Assembly (NCBI RefSeq): GCF_000238395.3
Contig: NZ_CP011025.1
Coordinates: 496,001 to 560,000 of the forward strand
Origin: Pseudoalteromonas arctica A 37-1-2
GTDB lineage: Bacteria > Pseudomonadota > Gammaproteobacteria > Enterobacterales > Alteromonadaceae
DNA length: 64,000 nt
Direction: 5' to 3'
In this document: positions 1-8,209 of the stretch, piece by piece
Layout: the number at the start of each line of letters is the position of its first letter
Position numbering within the stretch: position 1 is the stretch's first letter
Program-made: the position numbers and the translations under genes
Notes under the pieces: model-generated
Seen by the model: only the letters and a program-made list of their open reading frames with translations
Databases searched by the model: none
Told to the model about the DNA's origin: nothing

Positions 1-1
1 T

Positions 2-748
2 CGTATATCTAGAGGTAAAGGCTTAGATGCAACTTTAATCCAAATGCTGGCAGATCTGGAGCTATTCGGAAGTAGCCAAATGAAAAAGCGAGGCTACAAA
101 ACAGAGCTTACTAAAAAGCTTGTAGAAAGCTTAATTAAAGCTCAGGTTGAATTACTCATCATTAACGAGTTTCAGGAGTTAATAGAGTTTAAAAGTGTAC
201 AAGAACGACAACAAATCGCAAATGGGTTAAAGTTTATTAGTGAAGAAGCCAAAGTGCCAATAGTACTGGTTGGTATGCCTTGGGCTGCAAAAATAGCTGA
301 AGAACCACAATGGGCTTCTCGCTTAGTTAGAAAAAGAAAACTTGAATACTTTAGCTTAAAGAACGACAGCAAGTACTTTCGCCAATATTTAATGGGCCTA
401 GTGAAGCAAATGCCATTTGATGAGCCACCTAAGCTTGAAAGTAAACATACTACAATGGCGCTATTTGCTGCATGCCGAGGGGAAAATAGAGCACTTAAAC
501 ATCTACTGATGGAGGCTTTAAAATTAGCACTAAGTTGTAACGAATATCTTGAAAATAAACATTTTATTGCAGTTTATGAAAAATTTGATTTTTTTAATGA
601 CAAAGATTCACTAAAGCTAAAAAACCCATTTAAACAAGATATTAAAGATATTATTATTTATGAAGTAACGAAGAATTCATCTTATAACCCAAATGCATTG
701 GACCCTGAGGATATGCTCACAGGTCGGAAGTTTGCAATAGTAAAATAA
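2..748 (+). CDS. tnsC: Tn7-like transposition ATPase TnsC (5' truncated by window edge)
   Basis: AAA+ ATPase of the TnsC/TniB type, which in Tn7-like elements links the target-recognition complex (here TniQ-Cascade) to the TnsAB transposase. About 249 C-terminal residues are present and the frame is open to the window edge, so the Walker A motif lies outside. Visible are a Walker B-like strand LLIINEFQ (DNA about 155-178), a sensor-1-like strand VPIVLVG, and a following arginine-rich helix (WASRLVRKRK). The Walker B position reads N-E where the family usually has D-E. Family assignment rests on these motifs and on the TniQ-Cas operon 21 kb downstream. tnsA and tnsB are expected upstream, outside the window. 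A generic TniB of another Tn7-like element is the alternative. Confidence 0.8.
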   Translation, partial: RISRGKGLDATLIQMLADLELFGSSQMKKRGYKTELTKKLVESLIKAQVELLIINEFQELIEFKSVQERQQIANGLKFISEEAKVPIVLVGMPWAAKIAEEPQWASRLVRKRKLEYFSLKNDSKYFRQYLMGLVKQMPFDEPPKLESKHTTMALFAACRGENRALKHLLMEALKLALSCNEYLENKHFIAVYEKFDFFNDKDSLKLKNPFKQDIKDIIIYEVTKNSSYNPNALDPEDMLTGRKFAIVK

Positions 749-825
749 GCTCTACTAGCCTAGGTCGATTAAGGAGATTCTTCAACTATGTTGTGGTGAT
801 TCAATCAAGTCTGACAGTCGCATAT

Positions 826-862
826 GTGCCACTAGCAGACATTGAAGATTCTTAATGTGTGA
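826..862. repeat. dispersed repeat, copy A
   Basis: A 37-bp segment that recurs at 13531-13567 with two adjacent mismatches; both copies contain GCAGACATTGAAGATTCTT. Copy A overlaps the start of the decayed gene at 855. Copy B abuts the broken end of an integrase remnant. It is probably part of a small dispersed element that marks old rearrangement junctions in the transposon cargo. Confidence 0.6.
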
Positions 863-1099
863 CCCATACGCTTCTAGACAATGCCCGCATCCAAGAAAAT
901 CGGATGAAATTGGAAATACACTGACTGAAAACAACGAATTAATACAGCACTATAAACGAGAAATGAAAATCGAAAAATCGAAAAACAGAAGGCAAAAAAT
1001 CACGGTAACGCTCTTAGTCGAAAAAACAGTTTGATAAATAAGTTAAAGACCAATGCTGAATACTTAAGTTCATTCATCGAAGAGAGCTATGAAACATAA
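855..1099 (+). pseudogene. frameshifted remnant of a small basic helical protein
   Basis: Reading from the ATG at 855, the frame encodes a cysteine-containing start (MCDPYASRQCPHPRKSDE) and then a lysine-rich helical stretch (NNELIQHYKREMKIEKSKNR). It then has to shift frame near 985-1000 to continue as NALSRKNSLINKLKTNAEY up to a stop at 1099. The two halves read as one coherent protein, so I treat it as a decayed gene. The family is not recognised; a small accessory protein of a recombinase unit is a guess. The rest of 749-1405 holds one copy of a dispersed repeat (826-862) and nothing else I can support. Confidence 0.4.
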
Positions 1100-1405
1100 A
1101 AGCTCTCTTCGAATTCAACCTTTACCTCCAACAGAAATACTAGTAATTCCCTTTTTTCCTAGGTTGCCCCTTAAACCCTTACCTATTCTGATGCTCTTTC
1201 TACATCTCATGTAGCTGTCCCTGCATTAATTAATGTTTACTATATCTTCATTTAACAAAGCTCAAAGTATCAGAGCAACAAAGTATCAGAGCAACAAAAG
1301 AAAACTTAATAAGGTTCATAATGGATGTTAGAAATAGTGTTACATAGCAGTTGAACTTTCATGTATTTTAAAGCCTTGTTTTACAAGGCTCTATTTTTTA
1401 ATTAA

Positions 1406-2305
1406 TTATTTTGTATAAGTACATATATATGAACCAGGAGCTTTACCGCCTACACAAGAAACTCGTCCTGCAGAAGAAGGTGATTTAGCAGAGGTACTGT
1501 AAAATTGGGCTCCAGAACGCACGGCTGCATCATAAAAATTTGAGAAAGTTGATAAACCACCTTTTTTAAAGGTATATGTACGTGGTGATGTTACAGGAAG
1601 TGTAGGTTCAACTTTGTTTCCGTCAACATCTCTACCATGTTCAAAATCCCATATAAGCTCATCACCAATAATTCCAAATAACGAATATATTGCAATGCTT
1701 TTGTCATCAAAAGCAACCTGCATAAAGACTTTTTCAATTTCAGCAACGCCAGAAACTTTTGCCGCTGCGATTGTAAAGTTCGATATATCCTGATCTAGGG
1801 TTGTATGTTCATTATAATAAGATGAAACTTCATATTGTTTTGCACCAAATCCAACTAAGTCCCAAGCGCTACCTGCAATCTCTTTAGGCACAATAGTTGC
1901 GCTTACTCCAGCTAAGCTTGCAACAACAGCACTTTTTGCATCAGATATATTATGAAAAGTATTTAAAACGTCCTGCTCTACACCATAGCTATCTACAGTC
2001 CAACTATATATAGGTATTCTTACATCTTGAATATGACCACCACGACCATCAGGTTCATTATCTCCTTTTAATATCCTGTACCCTGTAATGGTCTTAGAAA
2101 CATTGAATTTCTCAATAATTGATTTATCTAGATTCATTACATAAACATCGCGAGGGCGATCTACCTTAGCTTTTAATCTTGCTGTATTTTTGAACTGTTC
2201 GAAAGAAAAACATGTTGAGCATTCAGTGTAAAGTGGAGTTTCCGAGGCTAAACTTGAGAAAGAAACTAGCCCAATTAAAGATGTTAAAAGTAAATTTTTT
2301 ATCAT
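1406..2305 (-). CDS. secreted hypothetical protein
   Basis: Not recognised. The product is about 299 residues with an N-terminal signal peptide: a short basic start MIKN, a hydrophobic core LLLTSLIGLVSF, then SSLASETP with a likely cleavage after ALA/SLAS. This predicts export to the periplasm or beyond. Two cysteines follow closely (TECSTC) and two more lie near the C-terminus, which may form disulphides. The start is placed at the ATG ending at 2305, seven bases after a GGA element; an in-frame ATG 12 codons earlier and one two codons earlier are also possible. It stands alone between two long stretches without genes, so context gives no function. Confidence 0.55.
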   Translation of the reverse strand: MIKNLLLTSLIGLVSFSSLASETPLYTECSTCFSFEQFKNTARLKAKVDRPRDVYVMNLDKSIIEKFNVSKTITGYRILKGDNEPDGRGGHIQDVRIPIYSWTVDSYGVEQDVLNTFHNISDAKSAVVASLAGVSATIVPKEIAGSAWDLVGFGAKQYEVSSYYNEHTTLDQDISNFTIAAAKVSGVAEIEKVFMQVAFDDKSIAIYSLFGIIGDELIWDFEHGRDVDGNKVEPTLPVTSPRTYTFKKGGLSTFSNFYDAAVRSGAQFYSTSAKSPSSAGRVSCVGGKAPGSYICTYTK

Positions 2306-3552
2306 AATCATTCCATAATTAAATAAACGTAAAAGAAACATTATTCTAACTTCTTTTTCATTACTTTTAAAGCATTAACAACTACAAAAGCATTACCCAT
2401 TAAGAGTTAATGTATGGGGGATGGGTAACTAACCCACTATATCGCGGCTTTTAATTTTAACTAGGCGAAGCCGTAGCGAGGAACGAGCGCGACTTTACAG
2501 AGTTAAGTGCAAAATAGTCCTTAAAAAACGCGTTCACCAATCTTCCAGCTAAAAAAGCTAATCGTGCCTTGATAAACTTCTCTTTATGGAGCTTAGAGGC
2601 TCGATAAGGAAATTTCATAGGCACAGGTAAATTGCATCACTTTTCATACAAAGTCGCTTAGAATCACTCTGAGGAGTGAAATGTCGTGATTTTTTGGGGT
2701 ATGCCGTAGCTAGGGGAAAGGCCGACAGGAGTATAAACTGAAGAGTGGCTTTAATGCTTAAAGTTTTGTAACTTATTCACAGGCTAACGCCTTTTTAATA
2801 ACTCTTGTTTTTAGCACCGCTGTAGCCACCTAAAACTGTAGTCAATAAAAGAGAATAAGATGTTTTTTTATAGCCAATTATTAAGTAGATGCCTCAATCG
2901 TCTTGACTAAATAAATATAGTCCACCCTCCGCCTCGAACAACTTAATATAACTAGCGCCTCAATACCTGGCTATCACTCATCCCCGAACCGCTTTGTAGC
3001 GTGCTAAGCTTAAAGATCAATAAAAAACTGGAGTACACTAAACTCGCCAATTAAAATCGTTTTTCTTGTAATTGATATATTTCCCTCATTATATCGGTTT
3101 GTGGGGGTAACAATTTGACGGTACGCGAGCCGCGCAAATGTCTGCTCGTACCACGTTTACTTGTATATGTGAGCAAACACCAATATGACTAATTTACTAT
3201 TTTTAGCCAATCACAATGACCGCTATTCGCTCTAAGCGGACTAGAAAAAATTTCACAAAATTTATTAATTAAATTTATAAATTCTTAAACACTAGGATGA
3301 TTAAAAATTTATTGCCAAAAGAATCCTGGAATCAAATTTAGATTAGATCTATTTAATAAAGTTAGAGGGCTAGTACTTTTTTAAATCATGCAATTGATAA
3401 AAAACTTTAGTCTCGTTGTAACTTCAAGATACCTTAGTGAAGCCAGAGCAAATTGATGGGGTTTTAAGTTCAGGCAGAACCAGACTCAACTACTGAGTCT
3501 GGTTCGTGCTATAAATAAGCTCGTCATCATATTTTTAAATTAAAGCTGTTAT
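2306..3552. other. 1.25-kb stretch without a convincing gene
   Basis: I see no gene of normal size. A 53-codon minus-strand frame at 2457-2618 is open, but its last codons run through a GC-rich segment (CGAAGCCGTAGCGAGG, 2465-2480) that looks like intergenic repeat DNA, so I do not call it. A fragment around 3224-3244 (CTCTAAGCGGACTAG) resembles the GTCCGCT / CCGCT motifs seen again near 13498, 16511, 44086 and 45691, suggesting a dispersed short repeat. A strong hairpin lies at 3477-3505. Confidence 0.5.
3477..3505 (-). terminator. hairpin downstream of the copper operon
   Basis: Perfect 12-bp stem (GAACCAGACTCA / TGAGTCTGGTTC) with a 5-base loop, 48 bases beyond the stop of the last gene of the minus-strand copper operon. 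There is no clear U-tract on either side, so it may be an mRNA 3'-end stabiliser or a weak terminator. Confidence 0.5.
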
Positions 3553-4284
3553 TTACCTAACAAACATCCAAATACCGGCAGCTATCATAAATAAGTTTTC
3601 TGTTAGGGAGATAATCCCTAGTGGTACGTTACTGTCACCGCCTACACACGCACATTTTAACTCTCGTTTATCTATATAGACTGCTTTTATCACTGAAACA
3701 GCACCAACCCCACCTATGAATAATGAAATAGGGGCAATAATATAGGCTGGTAATCCGGCTATCATTCCAATGCCAACAAATGCTTCTAAAAATGGGTAAA
3801 CATAAGCGTACCTAACTACTTTCATAGCGACTAAATCATAGGTTATAAATGAATTAGTAAAGCTAAATAAGTCTTGAAGCTTTTGTATTGCTAACACTGC
3901 CATTGTTAGGGCTACAAACAGTTCAGCGGTCTGCATTGATAATAAGCTATTATCCGATGCAAAACTAAATGCCACACTAAGCAAAAAACTAACCGAAAAA
4001 ATCGCAATCACGGGCGTGTAAGTTGTACCTTCTTGGGCTGCTTGTGGCTTATTAAAGTAATCACGTAAATCGTCGTAGCCACCTATACGTTTATTATCAA
4101 TAAATGTTTGAGGTGTAGTTTCTACACTGTGTTGTTTTTTAAATTCATCTGTTTGCTCTCGAGAAGTTAAAAGCTGATCATCAACTGTATATCCCTCTCG
4201 CTCTAGTAGGTCTTTTGATTTTAAACCAAACGGACAAATATGCTCATCTGTTGCCATTCTAAAAAGCTGGGCTGATTTACTCAT
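3553..4284 (-). CDS. glutaredoxin-MauE/DoxX-like membrane fusion protein
   Basis: 243 residues. The first ~80 form a glutaredoxin-like domain with the active-site motif CPFG (about residues 17-20) and the cis-proline segment ETTPQTFID. The remainder has four hydrophobic segments (for example PVIAIFSVSFLLSVAF and FVGIGMIAGLPAYIIAPI) typical of MauE/methylamine-utilisation-type membrane proteins, followed by a C-terminal CACVGG pair of cysteines. Such fusions are thought to move reducing equivalents across or at the membrane. As last gene of the copper operon, a role in thiol or metal redox balance in the envelope is inferred. Only the single N-terminal cysteine of the Grx motif is present (monothiol type). 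Confidence 0.7.
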   Translation of the reverse strand: MSKSAQLFRMATDEHICPFGLKSKDLLEREGYTVDDQLLTSREQTDEFKKQHSVETTPQTFIDNKRIGGYDDLRDYFNKPQAAQEGTTYTPVIAIFSVSFLLSVAFSFASDNSLLSMQTAELFVALTMAVLAIQKLQDLFSFTNSFITYDLVAMKVVRYAYVYPFLEAFVGIGMIAGLPAYIIAPISLFIGGVGAVSVIKAVYIDKRELKCACVGGDSNVPLGIISLTENLFMIAAGIWMFVR

Positions 4285-4308
4285 GCTTTACTCCTTATGT
4301 TATGCGGT

Positions 4309-4821
4309 TTATTTATTTGAATTGAAATCTGGAACAGCTCTTAATTGTGCTTGAGCATTGGTTTGTGTAATGCCGTTTTGCTCTATATCTTTTAGGAGCC
4401 ATTGCATTTCTTTTATTTCTCGCTCTTGGGCTTCAATTATATTTGTAGCTAGCTTTTGAACGCGTTTATCTTTGATTTTTGCCCTGTCACTGGTGAGTAT
4501 GGCAATTGAATGATGTGGGATCATCGCCGACATCCATGAGCTATCATCAACAGTCGCTTGTGAGCGAACTAAAAATAAACTTCCCACAAATACGGCAACA
4601 CTAGCAATGAGTACTGTTATATTTTTCTTTTTATCTTTATACATATTGAGCATGAAAAGTAGCATTATCAATGCCATTGTGGCTCCCATATAAAGCGCCA
4701 TATAAGTACGAGTTTCACTAAAATAAACATGACTAAGTTGGTAGGTGTTCAAATACATCAATACAAACATGGTTATTGTGGATGTTGCTATCATTAAAAA
4801 AAATTTTGAATAGTGTGACAT
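4309..4821 (-). CDS. DUF305-family membrane protein, copper-associated
   Basis: 170 residues with three N-terminal hydrophobic segments (residues about 7-25, 38-57, 68-85) and a C-terminal soluble domain carrying the DUF305 signature MIPHHSIAI followed by an amphipathic helix rich in E/K (IIEAQEREIKEMQWLL). The paired histidines and methionines of DUF305 are candidate metal ligands. The family recurs in bacterial copper and silver resistance clusters. It lies 24 bases upstream of the Grx-MauE gene in the same operon. No enzymatic activity is established for the family. Confidence 0.7.
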   Translation of the reverse strand: MSHYSKFFLMIATSTITMFVLMYLNTYQLSHVYFSETRTYMALYMGATMALIMLLFMLNMYKDKKKNITVLIASVAVFVGSLFLVRSQATVDDSSWMSAMIPHHSIAILTSDRAKIKDKRVQKLATNIIEAQEREIKEMQWLLKDIEQNGITQTNAQAQLRAVPDFNSNK

Positions 4822-4954
4822 TGTATTGCTCCTTAAAAGTTTTGTATTGTGTTTTTACATATGAGTAATTTTTACACTATTAAGCTCACAAATCAGTGTT
4901 TCCTGTTGTGTAAAATGGGTATTTAACAATTAACTTAAGAATTATGCCGTTAGG

Positions 4955-5473
4955 CTAAAATTGCTCGCTGGATTTACTTATGTATCTGTAGGTTTCTTCA
5001 TTTGAGTTGTCAGTGAGTAGTTCAATATTATATTTGTGAAATATACCCTCCATTTCCATTCCGGGAGTGCCAATAGGCATGGCTGGTACACTTAAGCCTG
5101 TAATGTGCGGAGCGTGTTGCCTAGATAAAAACTGTTTTATATGTTTAGCGGGAACATGACCTTCAAATACAAATCCATCGGCTGACACGGCTGTATGGCA
5201 TGAGCGCATATTAGGTTTTATTTGATACTGAGATTTAATCGACCCCATGTCATTAACGTTAATTGCTTTTGTTTGAATATTGTTTTCACTCAAATGAGCA
5301 ATCCACTTATTACAACATCCACAATTTTTACTTTTATAAACGGTAAGCTCAATTTCAGGTTTTTCTGAATTTTCATAGATTATTGATGTTTTATGCTGTT
5401 TTTCGATACTCATTGCCGAAAATGACATAGTTAATGATAAAAAAAACGCTGAGGTAATGTAGATTACTCGCAT
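4955..5473 (-). CDS. DUF411 metal-binding periplasmic protein
   Basis: 172 residues. A signal peptide (IYITSAFFLSLTMSFSAMS) is followed by a thioredoxin-like DUF411 domain with the CGCC motif in VYKSKNCGCCNKW, a second conserved cysteine in RSCHTA, the GHVPA segment, and the C-terminal PAMPIGTPGME that is diagnostic of the family. DUF411 proteins occur almost only in copper/silver resistance loci and are presumed periplasmic Cu(I) binders. It sits between the NTF2-like gene (11-base gap) and the DUF305 gene (a wider 133-base gap). Confidence 0.8.
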   Translation of the reverse strand: MRVIYITSAFFLSLTMSFSAMSIEKQHKTSIIYENSEKPEIELTVYKSKNCGCCNKWIAHLSENNIQTKAINVNDMGSIKSQYQIKPNMRSCHTAVSADGFVFEGHVPAKHIKQFLSRQHAPHITGLSVPAMPIGTPGMEMEGIFHKYNIELLTDNSNEETYRYISKSSEQF

Positions 5474-5483
5474 TGTTAACTCC

Positions 5484-5972
5484 TTAATTAGACCAGTGAA
5501 TATGAGTGATTTTCCAACCTTTATCGGTGTTTTTTAATGTGATTGATTCCATTCCCGTAGACTTAATATCTTTCCCCTTATACTTTCCTTGAGTTTTACT
5601 TCTTGAAATTGAGTAAGCTATGTCTCCATTTGTGTGAACTTGATGCTCTAGCAGTTCACTATCAACTGCACTTAAGAATTTCATATCCGCTATCATATGA
5701 TGGTTCGCGTATTCATCTGCAGAACGCTCAACAATTCCGCCTTCAAAAATGACGACATCGTCGGCCAGTAATTTACGGGCAACTTTGGCATCGCCTTGTT
5801 TTAGGGATGCATGAAATAAGCTAACTGCCTTTGCAGCTTCGCTATCAACATTAACAAAGACCCAGCCTTTTTTTGTGTGCTCTTCATGGGTGTGTGCGTT
5901 CACAGCAAAAGAACTAACAGCGCTAAAAATTAGTAGCAATAAAATTTTTAAATTAGAGGATTTAATTAACAT
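5484..5972 (-). CDS. secreted NTF2-like (SnoaL/DUF4440) protein
   Basis: 162 residues with a clear signal peptide (LKILLLLIFSAVSSFAVNA), then a histidine-rich HTHEEH stretch just after the cleavage site and a cone-shaped NTF2-like fold pattern (VSLFHASLKQGDAKVARKLL ... DDVVIFEGG ... GWKITHIHWS). DUF4440 proteins are small ligand-binding or catalytic domains with no fixed function. The HTHEEH motif and its place in the operon suggest that it handles copper in the periplasm. That role is inferred from context only. Confidence 0.65.
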   Translation of the reverse strand: MLIKSSNLKILLLLIFSAVSSFAVNAHTHEEHTKKGWVFVNVDSEAAKAVSLFHASLKQGDAKVARKLLADDVVIFEGGIVERSADEYANHHMIADMKFLSAVDSELLEHQVHTNGDIAYSISRSKTQGKYKGKDIKSTGMESITLKNTDKGWKITHIHWSN

Positions 5973-5995
5973 ACATTTTCCTTTTTTATTAATCG

Positions 5996-6904
5996 TTAAA
6001 TAGGCGGACCAACAAGTGTGGTAAATACACTTGTTGTAATAAGTACAAATAGGGCAATTACTATTTCAACAGTGATCGAGCGTTTTAATATACTTATATG
6101 GTGTTGTTGAGTGATTTGCGGGACTAAAAAAAGCTTATGCCATGCACCTAGTAACAGCATCGCGCTGACGAGTAACAGCTTTAATAAAATTAGTTGCCCA
6201 TAATTTGATGTAAACAATGCAGAAAATGACTCTAGGTACTGCAGGAGCAGAGTTAAGCCCGAAATAAGTAGTACAAATACAATAACAATAGCGAGTTGAC
6301 CAAAGTAATGCATTAACCGCTTTACTTCACTGGTAGGTAGTAAAGTGCAGCTTTTGTAAAGCGGCCACAATGACCCTAACCAGCTCGCAATGGCAATAAG
6401 GTGAAAGGTTAAAATACTTTTCACTAACTCATTTTCATTTGCACTGTGCCCAGTAAAAGTGAAGCTATAAGCGATAAACCCAAGCATGATTAGTATAACG
6501 GCACCGTTTTTATAACCTGCTACGTTATCATCTGATTTCACATTCCACATACATGCGCTAATTAGAGCAATAATAAGCGCTGGTATTCTAAACGTTGCTT
6601 GGTCACCTATGACTGATTGCCAAACAATTTCAAGCATAAAGGGGTCAAACATTCCCATAAAGCCTGATTCAGCCATTGCTCCAGCTTCTATTGGTACTTG
6701 TAAAAGTGCAGCAATACTACCTGTAACTACACACGTAATTTGCCAACGTTTTAATAACTGATAAAAGCTAATTAAGTGATGCCCTGCAACATTGCTGTTG
6801 CCACACATAAAGCGTATTAATAAAGTGCCCGCAAGCCCTGCAATTGCGATATAGCTTGCTAGTTTTAATAATAGTAAGAGTACTGACCATTCACTTAATT
6901 GCAT
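5996..6904 (-). CDS. copD: copper resistance inner-membrane protein CopD
   Basis: 302 residues with eight predicted membrane segments, the CopD/PcoD topology. Conserved elements visible are the GHSAN motif in FTFTGHSANENE, a histidine in LTFHLIAIASWLGSLWPL, and the HKLFLVPQ stretch near the C-terminus. CopD acts with CopC to move copper across the inner membrane. The gene follows copC with an 11-base gap and continues the operon into the NTF2-like gene. Length matches the family. Confidence 0.85.
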   Translation of the reverse strand: MQLSEWSVLLLLLKLASYIAIAGLAGTLLIRFMCGNSNVAGHHLISFYQLLKRWQITCVVTGSIAALLQVPIEAGAMAESGFMGMFDPFMLEIVWQSVIGDQATFRIPALIIALISACMWNVKSDDNVAGYKNGAVILIMLGFIAYSFTFTGHSANENELVKSILTFHLIAIASWLGSLWPLYKSCTLLPTSEVKRLMHYFGQLAIVIVFVLLISGLTLLLQYLESFSALFTSNYGQLILLKLLLVSAMLLLGAWHKLFLVPQITQQHHISILKRSITVEIVIALFVLITTSVFTTLVGPPI

Positions 6905-6915
6905 TATGTTGCTAC

Positions 6916-7323
6916 TTAATGGTTATGTTTGCTGTGGGTATTAGATTGTTCTTGCATCATCTTGTGCGATTCACTTTTGTGTACCATAAATCTAAACGTG
7001 TCGGTCATTTTATGTCCATCACCACCGAGTGCTGTCCATTTAACCGTGTAAGTGCCTTGGGCTAGGCTCGGTAATGACCAACTAAAGTCTGTGCTTGGGG
7101 TAGAGCTTGGTTTGAAATCAAAGTTTATTGATTTATTTTTTTCATCTTTGATGATGACTTTTGCTAGCCTTACTTCACCACCAAAAGTTAACGAAAGTTG
7201 CTCTGGGCTTTTCATTAACATGGCTTCTTGCGCAGGTGTTGATTGCTTGAGTGATATATGCGCTGATGCGGAAAATGTAAGTACTAAACCTAAAATCGCT
7301 ACTGCAGAATTAAAAAACTTCAT
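6916..7323 (-). CDS. copC: periplasmic copper-binding protein CopC
   Basis: 135 residues. Signal peptide (SAVAILGLVLTFSASAH) whose cleavage leaves the N-terminal histidine HISLKQSTPAQEA, the Cu(II) ligand of CopC. The beta-sandwich core shows PEQLSLTFGGEV and the C-terminal YTVKWTALGGDGHKMTDTFRFMV with the second conserved histidine. The last ~18 residues are His/Met rich (HKSESHKMMQEQ, HSKHNH), adding possible copper sites. Direct neighbour of copD. Confidence 0.88.
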   Translation of the reverse strand: MKFFNSAVAILGLVLTFSASAHISLKQSTPAQEAMLMKSPEQLSLTFGGEVRLAKVIIKDEKNKSINFDFKPSSTPSTDFSWSLPSLAQGTYTVKWTALGGDGHKMTDTFRFMVHKSESHKMMQEQSNTHSKHNH

Positions 7324-7345
7324 AATTACCTCTTATTTAAAATGA

Positions 7346-8209
7346 TTAAAACCAAAATTTAATACCCGCAACAAATGCGGTGTTGTTGCTACTTTGTCCA
7401 CTTGATGTGGCATAGTCGGCGGTATTGCCAAATTTATTGCTCCATTCAACGCCAATATAGGGCGCAAACTGGCGTGTAAATTCATAACGAACCCTAAAGC
7501 CAATCGCGCTGCTTGATAGGCCACTTCCAAGTTCGTTTTGTTTATCGTTTTTGCCATAAAGTGTAATTTCGGCTCGCGGTTGTATAATTAGCTTTTGCGT
7601 GAGTAATAGTTCGTACTCTGCCTCTAACGTAAATGCGGTATTGCCTCGCTCACCTACGTATGCTGTCATATCAAGTTCAAACCAATAAGGGGCTAAACCT
7701 TGTAAGCCAAAAGCCAACCATTGCCGATTTTCACCTTCTTTATTGTAATCAAGACGAACACCTGCTTGAGTATCCCAATATGCTGATACGGCGTGACCCC
7801 ATAAAATATCGGTTTGGTTTTCTTCAATACTTCCTTCGCTGAAATCACCCTCGGTTTTAATTACCAATCGATCAAAGGTAGTGCCGTACCATGCTTGTAA
7901 GTCAAATACACCTGCGTTTGCTTGCTCGTTATATTCAAGACGATCGCCTAGTAATGCGTAAAATGGATGCTCATCAGCGAGTGTTAATCGCTCATTGCCC
8001 TCAAGCGCATATGGGCCTTCTGTTAAAGTTGTTCCCGCAGAGTAAGCATGGGGGTCTCTTGCATCTTTAGGTGCACTTCCTCCTTGTGGTTGCATCTTAG
8101 CGCTATTCATTTGTGCCATTTCACTTTGCGCTAATAAAGGGAAACTAATTAATGAAGCCCCTGTTAACATTAATAAACCTAATGATTTAGATAGTTTTAA
8201 TTGTTTCAT
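7346..8209 (-). CDS. copB: outer-membrane copper resistance protein CopB
   Basis: 287 residues. Signal peptide followed by a short Met/His-bearing linker (SEMAQMNSAKMQPQGG), then an outer-membrane beta-barrel of alternating hydrophobic strands ending in an aromatic C-terminal residue (FVAGIKFWF). The CopB signature WYGTTFDRLVIKTEGDF and the repeated DLDYNKEGE-type strands are visible. CopB binds copper in the outer membrane and pairs with the CopA oxidase; its start overlaps the copA stop by four bases (ATGA), indicating translational coupling. The Met-rich linker is shorter than in many CopB proteins. Confidence 0.88.
   Translation of the reverse strand: MKQLKLSKSLGLLMLTGASLISFPLLAQSEMAQMNSAKMQPQGGSAPKDARDPHAYSAGTTLTEGPYALEGNERLTLADEHPFYALLGDRLEYNEQANAGVFDLQAWYGTTFDRLVIKTEGDFSEGSIEENQTDILWGHAVSAYWDTQAGVRLDYNKEGENRQWLAFGLQGLAPYWFELDMTAYVGERGNTAFTLEAEYELLLTQKLIIQPRAEITLYGKNDKQNELGSGLSSSAIGFRVRYEFTRQFAPYIGVEWSNKFGNTADYATSSGQSSNNTAFVAGIKFWF

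Noticed and set aside
2457..2618. 53-codon minus-strand frame starting MKFPYRASK
   Set aside because: Ends inside GC-rich repeat-like DNA, no ribosome site and no recognised family.
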